This document shows positions 41,704-52,018 of a DNA stretch of 64,000 bases, in pieces. Below the pieces are notes generated by a model that had not been told where the DNA came from, made no database searches, and worked only from the letters and a program-made list of their open reading frames with translations. The stretch's first letter is position 1. Every line of letters begins with the position of its first letter. The stretch is from Herbiconiux oxytropis (GTDB lineage Bacteria; Actinomycetota; Actinomycetes; Actinomycetales; Microbacteriaceae): positions 434,001-498,000 of the forward strand of contig NZ_JANLCK010000001.1 of NCBI RefSeq assembly GCF_024979315.1, in the 5' to 3' direction. Made by a program: the position numbers and the translations under genes.

Positions 41704-43380
41704 CTAGAGGGGCAGTTCCACCGTGAAGGTGGTGCCGGCGCCTACCGTGCTGTCGATGTCGATGGTGCCGGCGTGGGCGGTGACGATGGCCTTCGTGATC
41801 GTGAGGCCGAGGCCCACTCCCTTGACGGCGTGCTGGGTGGCCGTGCTGGCGCGGAAGAAGCGCTCCGAGAGGCGGGCCACCTCGTCGGCGGGGATGCCGA
41901 TGCCCGTGTCGGCCACGATCAGGCGGGCGGCGCCGGGAGCGCTCTCGAGGCCGATCGTGACCGAGCCGCCGCGCGGCGTGAACTTGACGGCGTTCGAGAG
42001 CAGGTTGTCGAGGGCCTGGCCGATCCGCACCGGATCGACGCTCGCATTGACGTCGTCGTCCGGCGTCACGACGGTGAGAGTGATGTGCGCCTCGTCGGCC
42101 GCCGGCGTCGCGGTGTCGACCGCGGCCCGCACGAGGCCCGTCAGGGAGGTCGGCACCGGCTCGATGGTGAAGCGGCCTGAACCCACCTGCGCCGTGAACA
42201 GGAGGTCGCCCACGAGCTGCAGCAGCCGCCTGGCGTTGCGGTCCACGACGTCGAGGTACTTCAGCTGCTGATCCGTCATCGGGTCGTCGAAGTCGTCCTC
42301 GGGCCGGAGGAGCTCGACGTAGCCGAGGATCGATGACAGCGGTGTGCGCAGCTCGTGCGAGATCAGGCTCGTGAACTCGTCTTTCAGCCGCTGGAGCTCG
42401 GTGGCCTCCGTCTCGTCGGTGGCGACGAAGATGAATCCGGCCGGATCGCCGTCTTCGTCGAACCGCTCGGTCACGAGCACGTGAGCCGGGAACGTCGTGC
42501 CGTCCTTTCGCGCATACGTCCAGTCGGTCGCCTCGGGAGCATCCGCCCCGCCCCGCAGGGCCGAGCGCGCCTCGTCGTAGCGCGGGTGCACGTCGAGGAT
42601 GTCCAGCCGCCCGATCGCCTCGGTGCTGGAGTAGCCGAGGAGCGACACTGCGCCGCGGTTCCAGACGTTCACGGTGCCGTCGAGATCGGTTCCGATGATG
42701 GCGTGCCCCGTGATCGCCTCCCACACGCTGTCCCGGAGGCGAGCCGCCTCGAGCGTCTGCTCCTGTCGGCGGAGCGCCTCCCGCGTCGAGTCCTCGAGCG
42801 ACTGCACGAGGCGATCGCGCTCGAGGCCGAGCCGCTGCAGACGCACCAGCCGGTCGTTCTGCACCCGCGCGATCTGGTTGATGAGCACGGCGGCGATGGC
42901 GAACACCGCCGGCGTGAACACGAGGCGCGCCACGTCGGCCGCCACCGACACGGACGAGATGCCGACGACGAACGGTACCGCCACCACACCGAGCACCCCC
43001 GCGAACGAGATGAGCACGTAGCGGAGCCCCGGCTGGGATGCGATCCACACCACCGGGATGATCATGAGGGCGCCGAACGGCGAGAGCTGGCCTCCCGTGG
43101 CCGTGCGCAGCAGCGCCACGGCCACGAAGGTGACGAGAGGGATGACGATCTCCCACCGCGGCGACAGCGAGGAGCGCGGCAGCACGATCGCGAACACCGC
43201 TGCCGCGAGCATGAGAGCGTCTGCCACCACGACCGGCCACACCACGGCCGCGATGTCCATCGGCGACACGAGGATGAGGGTCGCCAGCGCGAAACCGGTG
43301 AGGGCTGCGCCGTGCTTGAGCAGTGGCGGCCACGATCCGAACGTTCCCGCCGTCGATTCGTCGGCGCTGCGCTCGCTCAT
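41704..43380 (-). CDS. PAS-domain sensor histidine kinase
   Basis: The protein has 558 aa. Five or six transmembrane helices form an MHYT/MASE-like N-terminal sensor (about 20-175). A coiled linker precedes a PAS domain (about 215-330: AITGHAIIGTDLDGTVNVWNRGA, DWTYARKDGTTFPAHVLV). HisKA with His342 (LISHELRTPLSSILGY) and a HATPase (NLLSNAVKFTPRGG, DTGIGIPADE, KGVGLGLTITKAI) follow. Its start overlaps the stop of the receiver gene at 43377 by 4 bp, so the three signalling genes on this strand form one operon. Confidence 0.93.
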   Translation of the reverse strand: MSERSADESTAGTFGSWPPLLKHGAALTGFALATLILVSPMDIAAVVWPVVVADALMLAAAVFAIVLPRSSLSPRWEIVIPLVTFVAVALLRTATGGQLSPFGALMIIPVVWIASQPGLRYVLISFAGVLGVVAVPFVVGISSVSVAADVARLVFTPAVFAIAAVLINQIARVQNDRLVRLQRLGLERDRLVQSLEDSTREALRRQEQTLEAARLRDSVWEAITGHAIIGTDLDGTVNVWNRGAVSLLGYSSTEAIGRLDILDVHPRYDEARSALRGGADAPEATDWTYARKDGTTFPAHVLVTERFDEDGDPAGFIFVATDETEATELQRLKDEFTSLISHELRTPLSSILGYVELLRPEDDFDDPMTDQQLKYLDVVDRNARRLLQLVGDLLFTAQVGSGRFTIEPVPTSLTGLVRAAVDTATPAADEAHITLTVVTPDDDVNASVDPVRIGQALDNLLSNAVKFTPRGGSVTIGLESAPGAARLIVADTGIGIPADEVARLSERFFRASTATQHAVKGVGLGLTITKAIVTAHAGTIDIDSTVGAGTTFTVELPL

Positions 43381-43748
43381 CGACCCGCCGGGGCGTGCTC
43401 GCGCAGCAGTCGCACGAGCTCGCGCACCTGGAACGGCTTCGTGAGGAGTCCGTTCGCGCCGGCGGCCTCCGCCTCGGCCCCGATGGTCACCGAGCCGTCT
43501 GCCGTGATGATGAGCACGGCGAGCTGCTCGAGGCCGGGCTCCGCCCTCGCCAGCCGAGTGACCTCGAGACCGGTCATGCCCGGCATCGAGATGTCGAGCA
43601 CCGCGAGGTCGACGGCCGAGTTCTGCAGCATCGCCCAGGCGTCGGTGCCCGTGCCCACGGCGGCGGTCACCGTGAAACCCGCCTTGAGGACCGCGATCGA
43701 GACGAGCTCGCGGAGATCCGCGTCGTCATCGGCAATCAGTACGTTCAT
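43377..43748 (-). CDS. Stand-alone receiver protein (second)
   Basis: The protein has 123 aa, a single receiver domain with Asp52 (LAVLDISMPGMTGLEVTRLAR), N-terminal acidic triad DDDAD and Lys in LLTKPFQVREL. It has no output domain. It is translationally coupled to the PAS kinase. Such single-domain regulators shuttle phosphoryl groups or act by protein binding. The other receiver lies 29 bp upstream. Confidence 0.92.
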   Translation of the reverse strand: MNVLIADDDADLRELVSIAVLKAGFTVTAAVGTGTDAWAMLQNSAVDLAVLDISMPGMTGLEVTRLARAEPGLEQLAVLIITADGSVTIGAEAEAAGANGLLTKPFQVRELVRLLREHAPAGR

Positions 43749-43777
43749 CGTGCTCGCGCCCCTCGAGACTTCCCCCG

Positions 43778-44149
43778 CTAGCCGGGCGGGAAGATGCTGT
43801 CCATCGTGTGTGCGATCTGCCGGAACGTGAACGGCTTCGGCAGCACCGCATCCGCCGTCGGGTAATCCTCGGTGCCGAGCACCGAGGTCACCACGAGCCG
43901 GGATCCTGGCACCTCCGCCTTCATGGCGTCGACGAGCTGCCAGCCGTCCATCCCGGGCAGCAGCAGGTCGACCACGGCCACGGCCGGCTCGATGCGGCGG
44001 TACGACTCGATCGCGTCCTCCGCCGTCCCGGCGATCGAGACGGTGAAGCCCAGACGCTCGAGATGCACCTGCAGCAGGTGCGCCTGATCCTCCGAATCGT
44101 CGACGATCAACGCCGATCTCCCGCCGTGGCGTGAAGCCCGTTGTGACAC
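43778..44149 (-). CDS. Stand-alone receiver protein (first)
   Basis: The protein has 123 aa. The start is GTG 44147-44149 (SQRASRHGGRSALIVDDSED) behind AAGAGGG. Phosphoacceptor Asp61 lies in VAVVDLLLPGMDGWQ and the Lys in VLPKPFTFRQI. It has no output domain. First gene of the receiver-receiver-kinase operon. Confidence 0.9.
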   Translation of the reverse strand: MSQRASRHGGRSALIVDDSEDQAHLLQVHLERLGFTVSIAGTAEDAIESYRRIEPAVAVVDLLLPGMDGWQLVDAMKAEVPGSRLVVTSVLGTEDYPTADAVLPKPFTFRQIAHTMDSIFPPG

Positions 44150-44219
44150 GACACCCTCTTCCCGCCTGAGCCGATCCGGATGGAGGCCCCGCCCTTGAAG
44201 CGTACAGCCCGCACGCAGA

Positions 44220-44245
44220 AGGGCGGCCCCCGGAGGGACCGCCCT
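44220..44245 (-). terminator. Terminator after groEL
   Basis: Minus strand: AGGGCGG...CCGCCCT with inner CCC/GGG pairing, followed by TCT. It lies 27-52 bp after the groEL stop codon. Confidence 0.7.
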
Positions 44246-44271
44246 GTGCATGATGCCCGAAGGCGTGTGGA

Positions 44272-45927
<1,656 letters not shown>

Positions 45928-45935
45928 TCAGGTGG

Positions 45936-45962
45936 TTAGCACTCAGTTGCTTCGAGTGCTAA
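45936..45962. promoter_or_regulatory. CIRCE operator, perfect copy
   Basis: TTAGCACTC-N9-GAGTGCTAA is an exact match to the CIRCE consensus bound by the HrcA repressor. It lies between the groEL promoter and its start. Confidence 0.95.
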
Positions 45963-45966
45963 ACCA

Positions 45967-45995
45967 ATATTGGCACTCGGGATGCCCGAGTGCAA
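45967..45995 (-). promoter_or_regulatory. groEL promoter
   Basis: Minus strand: TTGCAC (45990-45995) and CAATAT (45967-45972) with a 17-bp spacer. The second, degenerate CIRCE-like repeat lies between and over these boxes. Confidence 0.65.
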
Positions 45996-45996
45996 G
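45970..45996. promoter_or_regulatory. Second CIRCE-like operator within the groEL promoter
   Basis: TTGGCACTC-N9-GAGTGCAAG has the same core and spacing as CIRCE, with three mismatches at the ends. The spacer itself is palindromic (GGGatgCCC). Tandem CIRCE elements at groE promoters are known in actinobacteria. Confidence 0.8.
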
Positions 45997-46011
45997 TGAC
46001 GTCACGCCGCG

Positions 46012-47085
46012 TTACGCGGCAGGAGGAACGATCGTCACGGTGCCCTGATCGTTGGGCACGAGTTCGACCCAGGTGTTTCCCGGCGCCAGGCGCACCGTCG
46101 CCCCGAGATCGTCGACGAGCCGGATCGGCGCCGTCGGTGCATCTTTCGCCCACGTGGCGTGCACGGTCTTCCCTCCGGTCGAGACCCACGCCTCACCCGA
46201 GGCCACCATCACGGCCTGCGGCACCTCGGCGTCGTAGTCGTAGACCTCGTCGACGCGGAGGGTCACGACATTGACCGCCGAGAGCTGGGCGCCCTCGGCA
46301 TCGAGGTCCGGCGAGCCCTCCTGCGAGCGCAGCCAGGTTCCGGATGATCCGTCCCACACCCAGCCCGGGAACCGCTCGTCCGAGAAGCGGAGGTCGATCG
46401 ACGCGGTGGGGGCGCCGTCGAGGCCTGCGGTGGAGGACGGAGCATCGACGGAGTAGGCGAACTGCTGGGCGGGCGCCGCGAGGTCGGGATGCTCGGAGAT
46501 CAGCTGCTGGGCGCGCACCACGACGTCGTGGGGGCTGGAGTACCCGTCGATCCGGTAGAAGGTGGACTCGGTGTCGCTCTCGCCGTGGATCGCGTTGTAG
46601 ACCGGGGTGTTCCGCATCATGTCGACGAACTGCTCCTGGCCGCCCGAGAACGCGATGATGCCGCCGAAGGGCGACACGATGTCGGGGTCCATGGGGCGGA
46701 TCGAGCGCACCGGCCCGATCAGCTCCGGCACGTCCGACTGCCAGATCGCCACGTATCGCGTGAGGCCGCCCTCCACGAGCTCCTCGAACACGATGTCCGT
46801 GCGCTCGAGCCCGAGCTGGGGTCGCGCCTCCTCGTGGTTGTCGACCTTCGCCGCCAGAGACGGGCCGGTGAGGGCTCCCTCGGGCACGAGGGTACCGCGC
46901 AGCGGCGCAGGCACGAGAGGCTCGGGCTCGACGAAGTCCGATGAGAACGCGGCGGTGGGCGTGACCGTGCTCGGCGGGGCCTGCGAGTCATCGCCCGTGC
47001 ACGCGACGAGAGCCACGGCCATCACGAAGGCGACGGACCCCGCTGCGATGCGCACGGCACCATTCACTCGGCTGACCACCAGCAC
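46012..47085 (-). CDS. DUF3048 lipoprotein
   Basis: The protein has 357 aa. A signal peptide with lipobox LVAC (around residue 29) precedes a Thr/Pro-rich linker and the DUF3048 domain, with [43 protein letters not shown] and [12 protein letters not shown]. YerB-type proteins of this family are secreted and of unknown function. It stands alone, downstream of the cold-shock gene on the same strand. Confidence 0.9.
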   Translation of the reverse strand: MLVVSRVNGAVRIAAGSVAFVMAVALVACTGDDSQAPPSTVTPTAAFSSDFVEPEPLVPAPLRGTLVPEGALTGPSLAAKVDNHEEARPQLGLERTDIVFEELVEGGLTRYVAIWQSDVPELIGPVRSIRPMDPDIVSPFGGIIAFSGGQEQFVDMMRNTPVYNAIHGESDTESTFYRIDGYSSPHDVVVRAQQLISEHPDLAAPAQQFAYSVDAPSSTAGLDGAPTASIDLRFSDERFPGWVWDGSSGTWLRSQEGSPDLDAEGAQLSAVNVVTLRVDEVYDYDAEVPQAVMVASGEAWVSTGGKTVHATWAKDAPTAPIRLVDDLGATVRLAPGNTWVELVPNDQGTVTIVPPAA

Positions 47086-47132
47086 AGACTAGCGTCGACC
47101 GAGCGAGCGCGGACCCCGGCGGATCCGGCGCG

Positions 47133-47336
47133 TCACGCCAAGCGGACCGACTCGGCCTGAGGCCCCTTCGACCCGGTTCCGACCTCGAACACGACCTGCT
47201 GGCCCTCTTCGAGGACCTTGTAGCCCGACATGTCGATCGCGGAGTAGTGGACGAACACGTCCTGTCCACCTCCGTCGACGGTGATGAAGCCGTAGCCCTT
47301 TTCAGCGTTGAACCACTTGACGGTTCCGTTCGCCAT
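47133..47336 (-). CDS. cspA: Cold-shock protein CspA
   Basis: The protein has 67 aa from ATG 47334-47336 behind GGGAG. It is a single cold-shock domain: [20 protein letters not shown] and [20 protein letters not shown] (RNP motifs), ending PQAESVRLA. It binds RNA and melts structure at low temperature. About 150 bp of relatively A/T-rich sequence upstream could hold a long leader, as is usual for csp genes. Confidence 0.97.
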   Translation of the reverse strand: MANGTVKWFNAEKGYGFITVDGGGQDVFVHYSAIDMSGYKVLEEGQQVVFEVGTGSKGPQAESVRLA

Positions 47337-47489
47337 TGTTACTCCCAAGTGCTGTGTTTCTGCAGAGGTGACACAGTTGCCACGACCATTTCCAGATACT
47401 AATCAACGCGCGCCGGGGCGCACGGTGAATTCTGCACATCGTGACCGCAACTCAACACGACTGAAACACGCGCGTAATATTGCGGCCGA

Positions 47490-48050
47490 TCAGGCGACGG
47501 GAGCTTCGAGGCCGGGGCCTGCGTAGTCGGTTCCGAGCACCGCGGTGAGGGCGGCGCCGGGGAAGTTCGACGACAGCTCGATGGCGGCCCCGCCGAGGAG
47601 CTGGGCGAGCCCGAGGGCGGCGGCTTCGTTGGCCGGATCCTCGTAGTACACGGTCGTCGTGGCGAAGTCGGTCGTGCTGGCGTTGGCCTGGGTCGCCACG
47701 TTCCAGCCGCCGGCCGCGGCCGCCTCGCCGACGCGGCCGGCGAGGCCGACGTTCTCGGTGCCGTTGAGGATGGTCACGGCCAGGGTGCCGTCGGTGATCG
47801 GCGCGACGGGCTCCGGCGCTGCCGTCTCCTCCGGCGCCGGGGTGGCCGCCTGGCTGTTGGAATCGGTGAACTGGATGTTGTCGTTGATCACCGCGAGGTA
47901 GGTGATGCCGCCGCCCACGAGCAGCACGGTGGCGAGGGCCGCCCACGCGAGCACCATCCAGCCGCGGCCGCGCGGCGCCGGTCCGCGATGGGCGCCCACG
48001 CGCTCTCGATGGGCGGGCAGGCGGTCGAAGCTGTCCTCTGGGAATGACAT
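47490..48050 (-). CDS. LytR C-terminal-domain membrane protein
   Basis: The protein has 186 aa. A short cytoplasmic part, one transmembrane helix (MVLAWAALATVLLVGGGITYLAVI, about 32-55), a Pro/Ala/Glu linker, then the LytR_C domain (TLAVTILNGTENVGLAGRVGEAAAAGGWNV...FATTTVYYEDPANEAAALGLAQLLG). It presumably binds envelope components. It is next to the DUF3263 gene, a pairing conserved in actinobacteria. Confidence 0.9.
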   Translation of the reverse strand: MSFPEDSFDRLPAHRERVGAHRGPAPRGRGWMVLAWAALATVLLVGGGITYLAVINDNIQFTDSNSQAATPAPEETAAPEPVAPITDGTLAVTILNGTENVGLAGRVGEAAAAGGWNVATQANASTTDFATTTVYYEDPANEAAALGLAQLLGGAAIELSSNFPGAALTAVLGTDYAGPGLEAPVA

Positions 48051-48065
48051 GGGTGAGGGGGTGTC

Positions 48066-48314
48066 CTAGTCGTCGCGCGAGAGGAGGCGGGCGGAGCGTG
48101 CGGCAAGTCGCGCGTCGCGCACCCGCTGGAGCCTCTTGATGAGCATCGGGTCGTGGGCGAGTGCGGCCGGGGAGTCGATCAGCGCACCGAGGAGTTGATA
48201 GTACCGGGCCGAGGAGAGGCCGAACTCCTTGCGGATCGCCTGCTCCTTCGCCCCCGCGTGCCGCCACCAGCTCCGCTCGAAGCGGAGGATGCGGGTGTCG
48301 CGGTCGTCCAACAT
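48066..48314 (-). CDS. DUF3263 protein
   Basis: The protein has 82 aa from MLDDRDTRILRFERSWWRHAG (ATG 48312-48314; four extra codons possible). The DUF3263 signature GAKEQAIRKEFGLSSARYYQLLGALIDSPAALAHDPMLIKRLQRVRDAR (quoted in parts by position 20-67) predicts a helix-turn-helix-like fold. The function is unknown, possibly DNA-binding. A CAATAT box just upstream of the start raises the possibility of leaderless transcription. Confidence 0.9.
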   Translation of the reverse strand: MLDDRDTRILRFERSWWRHAGAKEQAIRKEFGLSSARYYQLLGALIDSPAALAHDPMLIKRLQRVRDARLAARSARLLSRDD

Positions 48315-48371
48315 GAGCCACATCATATTGGCGCGCGGCTTGGCGGGAGCCGATAGCCACGCGCGGGGGCG

Positions 48372-48836
48372 TCAGTCGGCGCGGCCGGCCCGGTACATCG
48401 AGATGTGCGGGATGCCCGCTTCGAGGTACTCCCCGCCGAACGCCTCGAATCCGGCGCGGGCGTAGAGCGGGGCGATGTAGCTCTGCGAGTGCAGCAGAAG
48501 CGCCTCGCGCCCCCAGTCGGCCACGACCCGCTCGAGCAGGGCGAGCGCGAGTCCCACTCCGCGGTGATCCGGGTGCACCACCACGCGGCCGATCAGGCGG
48601 CGCGCGTCGGCGTGCTCCGGCTCGGCATCCTCGAGCACCCTGAGGTAGGCGGCCGTCACGCCGTCGCGCTCGATCCAGTAGTGCAGCGTCGTCGGTTCGG
48701 CGTCGCGCCAGTCGAGCTCGGCCTCGTCGACCTTCTGCTCCACGAGGAAGACGTCGGTGCGGAGCTTCACGAAGGCGTAGAGCTCCTCGACCGAGAGTTC
48801 GCTCCAGGGCTTCGCGATGAGGGCGTGGTCGGGCAC
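48372..48836 (-). CDS. ElaA-family GNAT acetyltransferase
   Basis: The protein has 154 aa from GTG 48834-48836 (PDHALIAKPWSELSVEELYAF). ElaA hallmarks: LRTDVFLVEQKVDEAELDWRD, RRLIGRVVVHPDHRGVGLAL (acetyl-CoA loop) and HSQSYIAPLYARAGFEAFG. The substrate is unknown. It is divergent from msrB with 54 bp between the starts. Confidence 0.92.
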   Translation of the reverse strand: MPDHALIAKPWSELSVEELYAFVKLRTDVFLVEQKVDEAELDWRDAEPTTLHYWIERDGVTAAYLRVLEDAEPEHADARRLIGRVVVHPDHRGVGLALALLERVVADWGREALLLHSQSYIAPLYARAGFEAFGGEYLEAGIPHISMYRAGRAD

Positions 48837-48890
48837 GTGCCAGAGTTTAGTGGGATGATCGAAGGTCCCCCAGCACGCGCAGGAGCAGCA

Positions 48891-49298
48891 ATGAGCTATC
48901 AGGTTTCCAAGTCCGACGACGAGTGGCAGAGCGAGCTCTCGCCCGAGGAGTTCGCGGTGCTCCGCCAGGCCGCCACCGAGCGGCCGTGGACGGGCGAACT
49001 GCTCGACGAGAGCCGCGAGGGCGTCTACAAGTGCAAGGCCTGCGGCCAGGAGCTGTTCCGCAGCACCACCAAGTTCGACTCGCACTGCGGCTGGCCGAGC
49101 TTCTACGACCCGAGCGGATCCGACGCGGTCGAGCTCATCGAGGACCGCTCGCTCGGCATGGTGCGCACCGAGGTGCGCTGCTCGAACTGCGGCTCGCACC
49201 TCGGGCACCTCTTCGACGACGCCCCGCAGACCCCCACGGGCGACCGCTACTGCATGAACTCCGTCTCGCTCACGTTCGAATCGGCCGACGAGGCGTGA
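48891..49298 (+). CDS. msrB: Peptide methionine (R)-S-oxide reductase
   Basis: The protein has 135 aa behind AGGAGCAGCA. The zinc ligands are CKAC and CSNC; the catalytic region is TPTGDRYCMNSVSLTF, and KFDSHCGWPSFY carries a further conserved cysteine. It repairs oxidised methionines using thioredoxin. The next gene starts within its stop codon, so the two are coupled. Confidence 0.96.
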   Translation: MSYQVSKSDDEWQSELSPEEFAVLRQAATERPWTGELLDESREGVYKCKACGQELFRSTTKFDSHCGWPSFYDPSGSDAVELIEDRSLGMVRTEVRCSNCGSHLGHLFDDAPQTPTGDRYCMNSVSLTFESADEA

Positions 49299-49843
49299 GC
49301 GGCGCCCGCGAGGCGATGCTCGTCAGGCGGTCGTCGTCGAAGGTGACGGATGTCTCGCCCACCCACGCCGAGATCGTCTCGGTCGTCGAAGCAGCCGGCC
49401 AGCTCGCCGACCACAGCGGTCTGCGCCCGTGGCGGGTCATCGAGATCCGTGGTGACGCCCGAGACCGGGTCGGCGACGGCTTCGCCAAGGCCGAGGGCAA
49501 GAAGGGCAAAGACGCCGAGAAGCATCGGCAGAAGGCCCGCCGGGCCCCGCTGATCCTCGCGATCGTCGCGTCGCTGGGCTCCAAGAAGGTGCCGCGCTGG
49601 GAGCAGGAGGCCGTCGCATCCGGAGTGGCCCACAACATCTCGCTGCTGCTCGACGAGGCGGGCTGGGGGGTCTTCTGGCGCACGGGCTCGCTCACTCGCA
49701 CGAAGGCTGTGCGCAAGGCCCATCGGCTCGAGGCGAACGAGGAGCTGCTCGGCTGGCTCTACGTGGGAGGGCTGCCGGAGCGCGCCCGGAAGCCCCGGGC
49801 GCGGAGCCGGGTCAAGGTCGAGCAGCACCTCTCGAGCCTCTGA
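49295..49843 (+). CDS. Nitroreductase family protein
   Basis: The protein has 182 aa from GTG 49295, overlapping the msrB stop by 4 bp (GTGA). It is a flavin-binding nitroreductase fold: LVRRSSSKV at the FMN phosphate site, AAGQLADHSGLRPWRVIEI, GVAHNISLLLDEAGWGVFWRTG and WLYVGG. The basic C-terminus (KPRARSRVKV) is unusual. The substrate is unknown; co-expression with msrB suggests redox defence. Confidence 0.9.
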   Translation: MSGAREAMLVRRSSSKVTDVSPTHAEIVSVVEAAGQLADHSGLRPWRVIEIRGDARDRVGDGFAKAEGKKGKDAEKHRQKARRAPLILAIVASLGSKKVPRWEQEAVASGVAHNISLLLDEAGWGVFWRTGSLTRTKAVRKAHRLEANEELLGWLYVGGLPERARKPRARSRVKVEQHLSSL

Positions 49844-49854
49844 GCGGGCCGGGC

Positions 49855-51057
49855 GTGGACTCTCCCGCGCGGCGCTGGCTCGCGATCCTCGCGCTCGCGC
49901 TCGGCGGCTTCGGGATCGGTGTGACGGAGTTCGTCACGATGGGACTGCTGCCGAACATCGCAGCCGACCTCCTGCCGGCCCAGTACGCCGCAGATCCTGC
50001 CGCCGCGAACGCGCAGGCCGGCTGGCTCGTGTCGGCCTACGCGCTCGGCGTGGTCGTGGGGGCTCCCACCATCGCGGCGGCTGCAGCCCGCTGGCCGCGC
50101 AAGCGCCTGCTCGTGCTGCTCGTGGGCGTGTTCGTGGTGGGCAACCTGCTCTCGGCGATTCTGCCCTCGTTCGAGCTCGTACTCGCGGCCCGATTCTTCA
50201 GCGCCCTGCCGCACGGCGCCTACTTCGGCATCGCCTCGCTCGTCGCGGCCTCGCTCATGGGGCCGGGCAAGCGCGCTCGCGGCGTGGCCTTCGTGCTCGG
50301 CGGGCTCGCCATCGCCAACGTGGTGGGGGTGCCGATCGGCACGCATCTCGGACAGTCGTTCGGCTGGCGGAGCACCTACCTCCTCGTGACCGTCATCTTC
50401 GTGATCACCCTGATCGCCATCGCGATCACGGTGCCTCTGCGACCCGGCGACCCCGGCGCCACCCTCCGCAACGAGCTCTCGGCCTTCACCCGGGTGCAGG
50501 TGTGGCTCACGCTGCTGCTCGGCTCGATCGGCTTCGCCGGCATCTTCGCCGTGTACACCTTCGTGGCCCCGGTGGTGACCGACGTGACGGGGCTCGACGA
50601 GGGCTTCGTGCCGTGGGTGCTGGTGGCCTTCGGTGTCGGCATGACCGTCGGCACCTTCGTGAGCGGCTGGCTCACCGACCGCTCGGTCAAGCTGTCGCTC
50701 ACGCTCGGCCTGCTCGGTGTCGGGCTCTCGGTGCTCGCGTTCGCCCTCACCGCGCAGACCGTCGCAGGACTGCTCATCAGCATCTTCTTCATCGGCATCT
50801 TCGCCGGCGCGTGCTCTCCCGCGGTGCAGACGCGACTCATGGATGTCTCGCAGAACGCCCAGTCGATCGCGGCGGCCCTCAACCACTCGGCCCTGAACAT
50901 CGGCAACAGCCTCGGGGCGGCCCTCGGCGGAGTCGTCATCGCGGCGGGCTTCGGCTACCTCTCCCCCGCCGCCGTCGGTGTCGCCCTGGCCGCCCTGGGC
51001 CTCGCGGTCCTCACCGTCTCCTTCACCCTCGACCGCCGCGCCCGCCTCCGCGCCTGA
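49855..51057 (+). CDS. MFS transporter, DHA1 type
   Basis: The protein has 400 aa and a GTG start. Twelve transmembrane helices. GFGIGVTEFVTMGLLPNIAADL, RWPRKRLLVLLVG (motif A region) and FSALPHGAYFGIASLVAASL are characteristic of the arabinose-efflux (AraJ/YdhP-like) group of drug or sugar exporters. It is last in the msrB-nitroreductase-transporter row and reads towards the tRNA-Thr island, which begins about 180 bp later. Confidence 0.93.
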   Translation: MDSPARRWLAILALALGGFGIGVTEFVTMGLLPNIAADLLPAQYAADPAAANAQAGWLVSAYALGVVVGAPTIAAAAARWPRKRLLVLLVGVFVVGNLLSAILPSFELVLAARFFSALPHGAYFGIASLVAASLMGPGKRARGVAFVLGGLAIANVVGVPIGTHLGQSFGWRSTYLLVTVIFVITLIAIAITVPLRPGDPGATLRNELSAFTRVQVWLTLLLGSIGFAGIFAVYTFVAPVVTDVTGLDEGFVPWVLVAFGVGMTVGTFVSGWLTDRSVKLSLTLGLLGVGLSVLAFALTAQTVAGLLISIFFIGIFAGACSPAVQTRLMDVSQNAQSIAAALNHSALNIGNSLGAALGGVVIAAGFGYLSPAAVGVALAALGLAVLTVSFTLDRRARLRA

Positions 51058-51233
51058 CCGTCCTGCGTCTCCGTGCCCCGAACTACCGCCCGCGGGCCTG
51101 GGCGTCGAGCGTGGCCTGCAGCTGGGCGATCTGCGCCGAGTGAGCACGCATCAGCTTGCTCACGGCGGTGCGGTTCAGGAGCATGAGCAAGGTCACCAGC
51201 CGGAGCAGGCGCAGCGGTCCAGACAGGAGGGAA

Positions 51234-51274
51234 TGGGGCCGGCCACGGGACTCGAACCCGTAACCCCCGCTTTC
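51234..51274 (-). repeat. Left attachment site, displaced tRNA-Thr 3' half
   Basis: These 41 bases (start atggggccggccacgggact) are identical to 55793-55833. They cover the tRNA from the 3' side of the anticodon stem to the CCA end. Similarity ends sharply at 51275. Confidence 0.95.
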
Positions 51275-51399
51275 TATTGACGGTGTTGAGTCACCATCCG
51301 TTCACGTCTGTTTAGACCATAGTTCCGCGTGATTCTGGGGCGAACTGAGGTCACGGAGATCTACCAGCGATGTTCGTGATTGGTCATCGTTCAGGTGGC

Positions 51400-51419
51400 A
51401 TCATGAGCAGATCATGACA
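51400..51419 (+). promoter_or_regulatory. Paired ATCATGA repeats, likely integrase arm sites
   Basis: ATCATGA occurs at 51400 and again at 51411 (period 11 bp); the second copy is ATCATGACA. One more ATCATGACA in the same orientation lies at 55729 near the right end. Spacing and layout mirror those of the tRNA-Arg island. Confidence 0.6.
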
Positions 51420-51454
51420 GCCCGCCTTGACCGGAGTTCCGTACGATTCCTTTC

Positions 51455-51667
51455 GTGGAAGATTCCGAAGGTCGAACTCAGCAATGGCTTTCGCCCGAGC
51501 AGGTTTGCGAGATGCTACCCGGCATGACAGTGCGCCGCGTCGAGTACCTGCGCGGCAAGGGACAGGGGCCGAGGTATGCGAAGCCAACCCCGAAGACGGT
51601 GTTCTGCGGTGAAGACGACGTACACGCATGGGTGTCGTCGTCCATAGTCGAGACGCGCCGCAGCTAG
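51455..51667 (+). CDS. Small helix-turn-helix protein
   Basis: The protein has 70 aa and a GTG start. WLSPEQVCEMLPGMTVRRVEYLRGKGQGPRYAKPTPKTVFCGEDD (read in parts) is an excisionase/AlpA-like winged helix: a recognition helix at 18-30 and a beta wing with YAKPTPKTVFC. It could be an excisionase or regulator of the island. A second HTH gene follows after 23 bp. Confidence 0.75.
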   Translation: MEDSEGRTQQWLSPEQVCEMLPGMTVRRVEYLRGKGQGPRYAKPTPKTVFCGEDDVHAWVSSSIVETRRS

Positions 51668-51690
51668 CTTCGGAGCCGAGAGGTAGACCC

Positions 51691-51939
51691 GTGGACGAGT
51701 CCGAGCGCTACTACACGCCCGAGGATCTAGCAGAGATGTTCCATCTCTCAGCGGAGTTCGTTCGAGCTCGAGCACGATCGGGGCAATGGCCTTCGAGCAA
51801 GCTCGGCGCTCGTACAGTCCGCTTCAGCACCGCCCATCTCGACACGATCCGCGCACAGATTGAACACAAGCCTGAAGTTCCCAGCCCAAGTCAGCGCCGG
51901 CTGCAGTACGACCACGTCAGGCGTTTGTTGAAGCCGTAG
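51691..51939 (+). CDS. Second small helix-turn-helix protein
   Basis: The protein has 82 aa with start GTG 51691 behind GAGAGG. YYTPEDLAEMFHLSAEFVRA is a typical AlpA/excisionase-like helix-turn-helix, followed by RARSGQWPSSKLGARTVRFS (the wing). The C-terminal half is basic and helical. Tandem small HTH genes near the left arm sites are typical for the excision control of integrative elements. Confidence 0.8.
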   Translation: MDESERYYTPEDLAEMFHLSAEFVRARARSGQWPSSKLGARTVRFSTAHLDTIRAQIEHKPEVPSPSQRRLQYDHVRRLLKP

Positions 51940-52018
51940 GGCACGTTTGGCGTGTCGTCGGTGGCTCTGTCTACCATCGAACCGCGCGGGCCGGCGCGCT
52001 CCCTTGAGAGGAGCAGCC

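Noticed and set aside
51275-51399. A second tRNA gene next to the left att site
   Set aside because: Only the 3' half of the tRNA is present; after 51274 no D-arm or acceptor 5' strand follows, so it is an att remnant.
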